Origin: an uncultured Clostridia bacterium
GTDB taxonomy: Bacteria; Bacillota; Clostridia; Christensenellales; UBA1242
Assembly (NCBI GenBank): GCA_944384405.1
Contig: CALWTH010000040.1
Coordinates: 1-38,844, forward strand
DNA: 38,844 nt
Reading direction: 5' to 3'
In this document: piece by piece, positions 32,757 through 38,844 of the stretch
Position numbering within the stretch: position 1 is the first letter of the stretch
Layout of the letters: each line of letters opens with the position of its first letter
Notes under the pieces: model-generated
Told to the model about the DNA's origin: nothing
What the model saw: the letters and a program-made list of their open reading frames with translations, nothing else
Database searches by the model: none
Position numbers and translations under genes: made by a program

Positions 32757-33865
32757 CACAACAAATTTCAGTAAGACAAATGGCTTGTTTTTGTGCCATT
32801 TCACTTCTTGCGTTAAAATTAATAACTTTGCCGTCACTACTTGTCACGATGTCAACATCGAGCGCTATTGTTGTTGCACTAATAATGTTTGCACTCGATT
32901 TATTTTTGTTATATGTATTTTTAAAAATAAAAGAAAAATATCCAAATTTATCATTATATGAACTGATAAGAAAAGTTTTTGGAAGCGTTGTTGCAAAATT
33001 TATTTATATCATTTTATTTTCATTTTTTATTTTGAAAATAATAATGTTAAACAACGAAGCCATTGCATATATGCGTGATGTTGTTGATGAAGATTTTAGA
33101 CTAATTGTTTACCTTATGACATTTTTGCCAGTGGTTATTGCAATGGTGTATTCTGGATTAAAAAGTACAGCACGCACAGTTGAATTTGGCTTTGTATTTA
33201 TTTTTATTGGCTTAATTTTTTGTTTATTTTTGTCAGAAGTTACTTTCACATATGGCGAAATGGGACCTATATTTAAAGAAAATATTTCAAATATATTAAA
33301 CTCGTGCAAAGATGTTGGCTTTTGGTTTTCTGATTTTTTATTTATTACAATTATTTCTGATAAAATTAAATATAAAAAAAATATGAAAAAAATTGTATTT
33401 TCATATGTAATAATCACATTAATAATTTTAATTGCCCTGTATATTATTTATATTAGACTTTTCAATGTTACGGCTTTTTTGCATAGATCAGCAATTGCCG
33501 ATATAACGCAATATAACCGCAATATTGGAAATTCTGGAAATATTGATATTATTGCAATTTTAGTTTATATGTTTATCATATTTTTTCAAGGTGCAATTTA
33601 TTTTACAAGTGCAAAAATAATTTTTGAAAAAATAGTTGGATATGAAAATAAAATTCATGCCATTATTTTTATTACATTACTTGTATTAGCACTACAATTA
33701 TTTGTTTTTTATAACCTTGATTTAATTATTGATTTTGTCGTTAATTATCTCAAATATTTTGGGGTTGTTGCTTGGATTATTATTCCATTATATTTAATTT
33801 GTTTGTTAATTTTTGATAGGGAGAAAAACAATGAGTTGGTTAAGAAAAAGTCTAAACAAAATTAA
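32753..33865 (+). CDS. gerAB: Spore germination protein GerAB-type (B subunit)
   Basis: 370 residues with about ten membrane helices, an amino acid/polyamine transporter-like fold that binds the germinant in GerA receptors. The N-terminal QISVRQMACFCAISLLALKL matches the family start, and PVVIAMVYSGLKSTARTVE and NEAIAYMRDVVDEDFR are family-like loops. Length is normal. The start overlaps gerAA by 4 bp and the end overlaps gerAC by 35 bp. It is more AT-rich than its neighbours, mainly through Ile/Phe/Asn/Lys codons in membrane segments. Confidence 0.93.
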   Translation: MTQQISVRQMACFCAISLLALKLITLPSLLVTMSTSSAIVVALIMFALDLFLLYVFLKIKEKYPNLSLYELIRKVFGSVVAKFIYIILFSFFILKIIMLNNEAIAYMRDVVDEDFRLIVYLMTFLPVVIAMVYSGLKSTARTVEFGFVFIFIGLIFCLFLSEVTFTYGEMGPIFKENISNILNSCKDVGFWFSDFLFITIISDKIKYKKNMKKIVFSYVIITLIILIALYIIYIRLFNVTAFLHRSAIADITQYNRNIGNSGNIDIIAILVYMFIIFFQGAIYFTSAKIIFEKIVGYENKIHAIIFITLLVLALQLFVFYNLDLIIDFVVNYLKYFGVVAWIIIPLYLICLLIFDREKNNELVKKKSKQN

Positions 33866-35078
33866 ACATGCGTATGCACTTTATTATTTCATTATTGTGC
33901 TAATTATTTTTTTGCCTTCTGCAATAACCATACCATCTCTAAGTTTTCGAAGTGCAATCATTACGGCAATTGGCGTTGACAAACAAGAGGAAGATGTGCT
34001 TGTGTCGGTGCTGACACTGTCAGAAATTTCAAAGTCAGAGATGCGTGAAAATGTCAAACTTTTGCAAGGTAGTGGCACGACACTTGCAAACGCCTTTTCA
34101 AGTATTGAATCAAGTATTGGTAGAAAAATACTTATGGGGCATGTTGGATACGTTGTCATATCAGAAGATTTTGCAAATCAAAATGTTGCAGAGGTGATAA
34201 ACACATTAATAATTGCTGGAAAAGTATCAAACACCGTACCGCTACTAATGTGTCAGGGCAAGGCAAAAGATGTTCTTGACAACGCACAAAAAATGGAAGC
34301 GTCATCTTCATATAATATGCGAGAAATGATTAACAATGAGTTTAATGAAACATACACAAAAGACATAAGCATAGATGCGTTTTTAAAAGGGTACTATTCA
34401 GATATTCATATTTCAACCCTTGGATATGTCACTCTTGAAAGTGAGCCAACCAATGCAATAGATAGTTCTTCTGGTCAAGACAATAACCAGTCGCAGCAAT
34501 CTAGTTCTAAAGGCGATGAATCAAATGAGAAAAAAACGGCAATTTCATACAAGACAGAGCATGCCGTTTTTAGCAATGGAAAATTTAGGTATCTTTTCAC
34601 AAAAGCACAGATGCAAGGAATAAACTGGGTTGTTGAAAATGACCTTCAAAAAAACATAACTATTGATGGAGTAAACGAACAGGGGCTAAACGATGCGAGC
34701 ATAACATTCACCATTTCAAAACACCAAGTTATGCCAAAAGTTTCATTTTTAAATGGCAAACCATATGTGACATATGAGATATCTCTTACCATGACGCCTG
34801 TTGAAATAATTGAAGCAGACGACAGTGTAAAGGCAATAAAAGAAATAACGCTTTCAGACAAGATAAGACAAAAGATTAGCGATGTTGTGAAAAGCGATGT
34901 TGCAATGTCGCTTGGTGTTATGCGTGAGCAAAAAACAGATGTAATTGGCGTTTATAAATTGTTGTACAATAAATATAGACCATTTATGGACTTTTTGGAC
35001 ACACTAGAAGATAGAGAAGACTTTTTAAAGTACGTAAATATTGGCGTTGATGTAGACTGTTTTATCACTACTAACTAA
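33831..35078 (+). CDS. gerAC: Spore germination protein GerAC-type (C subunit) without a lipobox
   Basis: 415 residues from ATG 33831 (AGGGAG upstream; a start at 33813 would add MIGRKT before it). The body is GerAC-like: ITAIGVDKQEEDVLVSVLTL near residues 43-62, then GRKILMGHVGYVVISEDFA and a C-terminal domain. GerAC proteins are normally lipoproteins with an L-x-G-C-W signal. Here the N-terminus has one hydrophobic helix (about 16-36, YYFIIVLIIFLPSAITIPSL) and no cysteine, so it would be an uncleaved membrane anchor. An extra Ser/Gln-rich insertion lies around residues 205-235. Confidence 0.9.
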   Translation: MSWLRKSLNKIKHAYALYYFIIVLIIFLPSAITIPSLSFRSAIITAIGVDKQEEDVLVSVLTLSEISKSEMRENVKLLQGSGTTLANAFSSIESSIGRKILMGHVGYVVISEDFANQNVAEVINTLIIAGKVSNTVPLLMCQGKAKDVLDNAQKMEASSSYNMREMINNEFNETYTKDISIDAFLKGYYSDIHISTLGYVTLESEPTNAIDSSSGQDNNQSQQSSSKGDESNEKKTAISYKTEHAVFSNGKFRYLFTKAQMQGINWVVENDLQKNITIDGVNEQGLNDASITFTISKHQVMPKVSFLNGKPYVTYEISLTMTPVEIIEADDSVKAIKEITLSDKIRQKISDVVKSDVAMSLGVMREQKTDVIGVYKLLYNKYRPFMDFLDTLEDREDFLKYVNIGVDVDCFITTN

Positions 35079-35085
35079 AAAAAAC

Positions 35086-35113
35086 TTGATGAAATAATTT
35101 TATGTGATATAAT
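35086..35113 (+). promoter_or_regulatory. SigA-type extended -10 promoter of the solenoid operon
   Basis: TTGATG (35086-35091), 16 bp, TATAAT (35108-35113) with TGTGA just upstream; AGGAG follows before ATG 35133. The 15-mer TGTGATATAATACAC (35103-35117) nearly repeats that at 11479-11493. Confidence 0.75.
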
Positions 35114-35132
35114 ACACACATAGGAGTGTGAT

Positions 35133-35882
35133 ATGTCATTAAGAAAAGGTAAAGTGATACAACCTAAAATTCATGAAACAAAAGAAAATCTCAATCTTTA
35201 TGACGGAGTACATATTTTAAATGGTTGCAAAAATGTCACACTTAGTGGCAGTGCCGTCGTTTTGGAGGCCACTGACACAACATTTTCGGCTGTGACAAAT
35301 AAAGCCAGAATAAATATTTTGCATAGTGGTGAAATATATTATATTAACTCAAAAGCGAAAATTGGACTTATTGAAAGCGGTTACATTTTCACAATAGGTG
35401 GCAAAGCCAGCATAAAGACAATAAACAATTGCAACATTGATTATGTTTGCAATAATGTTAAAATAGACACAATAAATGGTGGAAATATAAAGTTTATTCA
35501 AGATAAAGTTAAAATTGTCACAATAAATAGTGCTAATATTTATTATGTAAAAAACAACGCAAAAATAGGGACTTTTGGAAGTGGACAAATTGTTGGACTT
35601 TGCGACAACTCACAAATTTCAACAATAAATCATGGAAACATCGATTATGTGCTTGACAACGCAAGAATTGGTACAATAAATGGTGGTGCAATATTGCATG
35701 TGTGTGATAGTGCTGAAATATCAACCATAAATGGCGGTAAAGTTGATGAGATTATGGGGCACAGTTTAATAGCACAGCAAATGGGTGGAAGAATAAGACA
35801 AAAAAGTGGCAACGCACTAATTGTCTACAAACAAAAAATAAAACCCCAACAAAATTCAGTTCAAGAGAAGGTGACTAAATAA
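35133..35882 (+). CDS. Beta-solenoid protein built from 17-residue repeats
   Basis: 249 residues, no signal peptide and no membrane segment. Residues 57-226 are ten consecutive 17-residue units, for example KAKIGLIESGYIFTIGG (74-90) and NARIGTINGGAILHVCD (176-192), with the pattern x-A-x-I-x-T-I-N-x-G-x-I-x-x-V-x-x. Regular small/hydrophobic spacing of this kind predicts a right- or left-handed beta-helix. Bactofilins are soluble beta-helix proteins of comparable size, but no bactofilin signature is certain. The gene's stop overlaps the permease start (TAATG), so the two are coupled. Function unknown. Confidence 0.75.
   Translation: MSLRKGKVIQPKIHETKENLNLYDGVHILNGCKNVTLSGSAVVLEATDTTFSAVTNKARINILHSGEIYYINSKAKIGLIESGYIFTIGGKASIKTINNCNIDYVCNNVKIDTINGGNIKFIQDKVKIVTINSANIYYVKNNAKIGTFGSGQIVGLCDNSQISTINHGNIDYVLDNARIGTINGGAILHVCDSAEISTINGGKVDEIMGHSLIAQQMGGRIRQKSGNALIVYKQKIKPQQNSVQEKVTK
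35303..35810 (+). repeat. 51-bp period repeats encoding the beta-solenoid
   Basis: Ten in-frame 51-bp units (residues 57-226), many carrying ACAATAAATGGTGG-like cores for TINGG. DNA identity between units is modest, so they are old or held mainly at protein level. Confidence 0.75.
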
Positions 35883-36781
35883 TGTTTTTTGATGTACTTT
35901 TAGATGCGACTATAGACACTTTGAAAGTTGTTCCTATATTGTATCTTGTGTATTTGTTGGTGTGTTACATAGGGCACAACAGCAATAATAAATATGTAAA
36001 TATAATGAATAAGACTAAGCACTTTGGGCCACTTATTGGCTCATGTTTGGGAGTTATACCACAGTGTGGCTTCTCTGTTGTTATGTCTGACCTTTATTCA
36101 AAAAGGGCTATAACAATAGGCACACTTATTGCAGTTATGCTTGCAACAAGTGATGAGGCACTTCCACTTATGATAAGTGAACCAAACTACATTGTGCCAC
36201 TTTTAATCATGCTTGGAATAAAAATTGTTGTGGCTATATTTTTCGGCTATATGTTTGATATTCTATATAGGTTAATTAAAGGCAAGCAAGAACTAATAGA
36301 AAATGGATTTGTTAAAGAACATGACCATGACTGCGAACTTACTAGTTGCACGCACAAACATCATGTGCACGAAAATCATGACCACTGCGTTGATAACATA
36401 TTTTTAGACGCGCTTTTGCATACGCTTCAAATTACTGCCTTTTTGTTTGTTGCAACGCTTATTATTGGACTTATTGTTGAATATCTTGGAATAGAAAATT
36501 TAGCAAATATATTTACTTCAAACAAGTATGTTCAGCCATTTTTGGCGGCACTCGTGGGACTTATTCCTTCGTGTGCTTCTTCGGTGTTTTTGGTTGAACT
36601 TTACATGGCAGGTGGTATCACTTTTGGTGCGATGATGGCAGGACTATGTGCAGGTAGTGGCGTTGGAATTGTTGTTCTTTTCAGTAAAAATAGGAAACAC
36701 ATACTTACAAACTTATTGATACTTATTTCTCTTTATCTAATAGGAAGTGTTGTGGGTGTTGTGTGCAATTTATTTGTGTAA
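35882..36781 (+). CDS. Predicted heavy-metal permease (10-TM, PF11449-like)
   Basis: 299 residues. Two homologous halves of about four to five membrane helices flank a histidine-rich cytosolic loop (about residues 140-170: KEHDHDCELTSCTHKHHVHE, then NHDHC). Paired motifs GVIPQCGFSVVMSDLYSKRAI (first half) and GLIPSCASSVFLVELYMAGGI (second half) are the family's repeated P-x-C-x-x-S core. These proteins are annotated as putative manganese or heavy-metal exporters. The His/Cys loop suggests metal binding. Translationally coupled to the solenoid gene. Confidence 0.85.
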   Translation: MFFDVLLDATIDTLKVVPILYLVYLLVCYIGHNSNNKYVNIMNKTKHFGPLIGSCLGVIPQCGFSVVMSDLYSKRAITIGTLIAVMLATSDEALPLMISEPNYIVPLLIMLGIKIVVAIFFGYMFDILYRLIKGKQELIENGFVKEHDHDCELTSCTHKHHVHENHDHCVDNIFLDALLHTLQITAFLFVATLIIGLIVEYLGIENLANIFTSNKYVQPFLAALVGLIPSCASSVFLVELYMAGGITFGAMMAGLCAGSGVGIVVLFSKNRKHILTNLLILISLYLIGSVVGVVCNLFV

Positions 36782-36790
36782 GGAGAAAAT

Positions 36791-37264
36791 ATGAATATAT
36801 TTTTAGTCGGAGCAGTCACTGTGGCTGATGAAAAACAACTTGCGAAGTACAAGACATATATGGAGTTAATTCAAAATGTTAAAGGACTTGAAACATTTAC
36901 AAATCCTGATAAAATTTGGGAGTATAGAGAAAAGTGCCTAAAGTTGCACAAAGACAAGACAAAATTTGAGATTGACCACATGATGACAGACTATGACTTA
37001 AGTATGGTAAAACAAAGTGATGTTATGGTGTGTGACATATCCATGCAGTCCATTGGACTTGGAATTGAACTTGGTGTTGCTTCGATGTATGATAAAAAGA
37101 TGATTTTTTGTTATGAAAAAGGAAGTTATGTCAGTAGCATGATAACAGGGACATTCCACAAAGCGACATTTATTGAATATGAAAGCATAGAAGATTTAAA
37201 AGAAAAATTATCTAAAATACTAAAAATATTGTTAAAAAACACTCGCAAGGTTAAAACTTTTTGA
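36791..37264 (+). CDS. Nucleoside 2-deoxyribosyltransferase-like protein
   Basis: 157 residues. The fold pattern matches nucleoside 2-deoxyribosyltransferase-like proteins: MNIFLVGAVT at the start, then LSMVKQSDVMVCDISMQSIG and GLGIELGVASMYDKKMIFCY (about residues 76-113), where the Glu of GIELGVA is the family's catalytic position. Overall similarity is low, so the reaction is not certain. AAGGAG precedes the ATG, 10 bp after the permease. The last residues (KVKTF) and the stop codon are encoded inside a 31-bp repeat copy that recurs at 37336-37366. Confidence 0.65.
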   Translation: MNIFLVGAVTVADEKQLAKYKTYMELIQNVKGLETFTNPDKIWEYREKCLKLHKDKTKFEIDHMMTDYDLSMVKQSDVMVCDISMQSIGLGIELGVASMYDKKMIFCYEKGSYVSSMITGTFHKATFIEYESIEDLKEKLSKILKILLKNTRKVKTF

Positions 37265-37366
37265 AACTAGTAAAAAAACAAAAGGAACTCTACACATAAG
37301 TAAAGTTTTTTTATTAGTTTCAAAAGCAATAGATTAAGGTTAAAACCTTTTGAAACTAGCAAAAAA
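37247..37366. repeat. Dispersed hairpin element, copy C, with duplicated end
   Basis: Two direct 31-bp copies (37247-37277 and 37336-37366, two mismatches) flank an inverted copy of their core (TAGTTTCAAAA, 37315-37325). The core TTTTGAAACTA occurs at 37259-37269 and 37348-37358. The middle holds AAAGGAACT (37281-37289), which pairs with AGTTTTTTT (37304-37312) including G-U pairs. The left copy overlaps the end of the preceding gene. The remainder of the 235-bp gap to 37499 holds only the promoter at 37448. Confidence 0.75.
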
Positions 37367-37447
37367 CATAATCACACTATAAAATACTAGAGGTTTTTAG
37401 AATAGATATAGTTGTTATGTCAGAATAAATTTTTTTTGCTAAAAATA

Positions 37448-37475
37448 TTGATTTTTATTTTGTCAATGTTATACT
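37448..37475 (+). promoter_or_regulatory. SigA-type promoter of the repeat-domain lipoprotein
   Basis: TTGATT (37448-37453), 16 bp, TATACT (37470-37475), then AAGGAGG (37485-37491) and ATG 37500. Confidence 0.7.
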
Positions 37476-37499
37476 AAAGCCAATAAGGAGGATCTTTAT

Positions 37500-38465
37500 A
37501 TGATTAAAAAGTCAAACACTTTCAATTGTGCTGTAAGTGATAACAAAGCTAAAAAGCTGGGTTTTAAAATATTATCAGGAATTGTCTCTCTTGGTTTTGC
37601 CTTTAGTTTGGGACTAACGTTGACGGCTTGTAGCAATGAACCTCAAGTTCAAGTAGAAAATGTTTCAACATTAGTAGAAGAATATTATACAGACACAAAA
37701 AGTTTCTTGGACAATGAAGTTTTGGAAGATGTTGTTAAATTTTCAACAGGGACTTATGATAGTTCGAAATTGATTGACGCCACATATGATTTAGGCAATG
37801 GAGAGCAAAAGTCACTCGGTTCTATAAAAGTAATATTTACATACAAAAATGGAGAAGAACGTTTATACAACATAAACGAAATGACATTCGAAACAGGTGT
37901 TGATTTAAGTAAAATTGCAGAGTATGATACAAACAAAACAGAACTTGCGCAAATTGCAGATGATGCAACAATTTCAACACAATATACAACAACTTATAAT
38001 GCAGTTGAAAGTGTTCAAAACGATGCTCTTGCAGAAGCTATATTTGAAAATGTAGTAAAATCTAATGAAAATATCGTTCACCTTACATTAAAAAATAATG
38101 GCGAAAGATTGTTTGAATTAGTTGACAATGGAAAACAAACTATTTGCTATAGATATACACTTATAGCTCAAACAGAAACATCAGTAAAATCATATGATAT
38201 TGCAGTAAGAAAACAAGATTCTATACAACAAATGATTGATGGTTTAACAAATTCTAATAACTTCAAATTGCTTGAAACAATAGACATTGAAAATGTTGAA
38301 ACAACTATAGAATATAAAAGATATGAAAAAGAAGGTATTGAAGTACCACCAGTTGTTGAAAAAATTGATAACATTGGAGAACTTTTGCAAGATTACTCAG
38401 CAGAAACTTATACATTCTTAGATAACCAAACTAAAAATGTTGCTACTGCCGTTGTTGGTGAGTAA
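37500..38465 (+). CDS. Repeat-domain lipoprotein, first reading frame
   Basis: 321 residues before a stop. The signal peptide ends in lipobox LTAC (C44). The mature part has a domain beginning LVEEYYTDTKSFLDN (about 58-72) that recurs as LLQDYSAETYTFLDN (about 295-309). The second copy is cut by the stop at 38463, but homologous sequence (YDIG, VKVELVY, ATITF, matching YDLG, IKVIFTY, EMTF) continues in another frame downstream. The gene therefore looks like one longer open frame broken by a 1-bp loss, or by a sequencing error. Function unknown. Confidence 0.75.
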   Translation: MIKKSNTFNCAVSDNKAKKLGFKILSGIVSLGFAFSLGLTLTACSNEPQVQVENVSTLVEEYYTDTKSFLDNEVLEDVVKFSTGTYDSSKLIDATYDLGNGEQKSLGSIKVIFTYKNGEERLYNINEMTFETGVDLSKIAEYDTNKTELAQIADDATISTQYTTTYNAVESVQNDALAEAIFENVVKSNENIVHLTLKNNGERLFELVDNGKQTICYRYTLIAQTETSVKSYDIAVRKQDSIQQMIDGLTNSNNFKLLETIDIENVETTIEYKRYEKEGIEVPPVVEKIDNIGELLQDYSAETYTFLDNQTKNVATAVVGE

Positions 38466-38844
38466 GCCAAAATAATCTTGAAGCTTTAAAATACGATATT
38501 GGTGAAGATTCAAAAACAGCTCTTGACGATGTAAAAGTTGAGTTGGTGTATTCAAATTCATTAGTAGAAGGAAAAGAACCATATTATAGAGCAACTATTA
38601 CTTTCGCATCACCTATTAATTTAAATGATATTGCTGATGGAACAGCAACTGCAAATATTGATGATACTTCTATAGAATATACTTTTGATTATAATGCAAA
38701 AGAAATGTATTATGGATAACTGCTTATAATATGGTTATAAGTTCAGATGCAGGATATAATGAATATGAATTTGAAGTTCCAACAGGTGTAAACGAAGCAG
38801 AAACAATTAAAAATATTGAAAGTTATGATGTTATTACTTCAGAA
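38462..38844 (+). pseudogene. Out-of-frame continuation of the repeat-domain lipoprotein (to window edge)
   Basis: From 38462 the -1 frame is open to a stop at 38717-38719 and encodes SQNNLEALKYDIGEDSKTAL and on to NAKEMYYG, completing the second repeat unit. From 38716 the next -1 frame is open to the window end (TAYNMVISSDAGYNEYEFEV). Both shifts are equivalent to one missing base, and neither sits in a homopolymer. Neither segment has its own start signal. The right end is outside the window. Confidence 0.6.

Noticed and set aside
35303..35810. 51-bp repeats as a CRISPR or satellite array.
   Set aside because: They are in-frame units of a beta-solenoid protein with low DNA identity between units.

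Overview
The window comes from an AT-rich, endospore-forming member of the Firmicutes, most likely an uncultured Clostridia lineage. The evidence is a yabP-yabQ-divIC cluster, a complete gerA-type germinant receptor operon, forespore-type and mother-cell-type promoter motifs, AddAB rather than RecBCD, and lysine/peptidoglycan synthesis through a dapL-type aminotransferase. I cannot place it to genus. No rRNA, tRNA, CRISPR array, transposase or integrase was seen.

Layout. 1-3870 (minus strand): the N-terminal part of a TetR regulator running off the left edge with a perfect palindromic operator; a two-gene operon of an XRE regulator and a Rel-like HD-TGS protein that appears to keep only the (p)ppGpp hydrolase half; and an orphan gene. 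3975-11377 (plus): a Myb/SANT-like coiled-coil protein, then addB-addA. 11525-16845: a large membrane-anchored coiled-coil protein carrying seven AT-hooks, followed by two envelope proteins (membrane-anchored and lipoprotein). 16963-17715: an unknown minus-strand gene and a 27-residue membrane peptide. 17851-20721: tilS, a zinc-ribbon TM2 protein and mnmA as one operon. 20880-24452: a fibre-like protein with 24-residue coiled-coil repeats, ku, a 64-residue protein and a HicB-like protein. 24573-27608: yitT (minus), diverging from dapF-dapL. 27653-29912 (minus): hsp20, divIC, yabQ, yabP and mscL. 30086-35078: a membrane protein with an extracellular beta-sandwich-like region, then gerAA-gerAB-gerAC. 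35133-37264: a 17-residue-repeat beta-solenoid protein, a predicted heavy-metal permease and a nucleoside-deoxyribosyltransferase-like protein. 37500-38844: a repeat-domain lipoprotein gene interrupted by two frameshifts at the right edge.

How the parts fit. Several promoter motifs agree with the expected roles: a SigE-like promoter before yabP, SigG-like promoters before gerAA and ku, and a CIRCE-like operator on the hsp20 promoter. At addB and dapF the promoter geometry (-35, 17 bp, -10, 6 bp, ATG, no Shine-Dalgarno) puts the predicted transcription start on the A of the start codon, and ku looks similar, so leaderless mRNAs may be common here. The most unusual item is the membrane-tethered AT-hook protein, a candidate physical link between membrane and AT-rich nucleoid. 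Other oddities are the hydrolase-only Rel-like protein paired with an XRE regulator, AddB without a Walker A motif, GerAC without a lipobox, and a small dispersed hairpin element, one copy of which can form two mutually exclusive hairpins.
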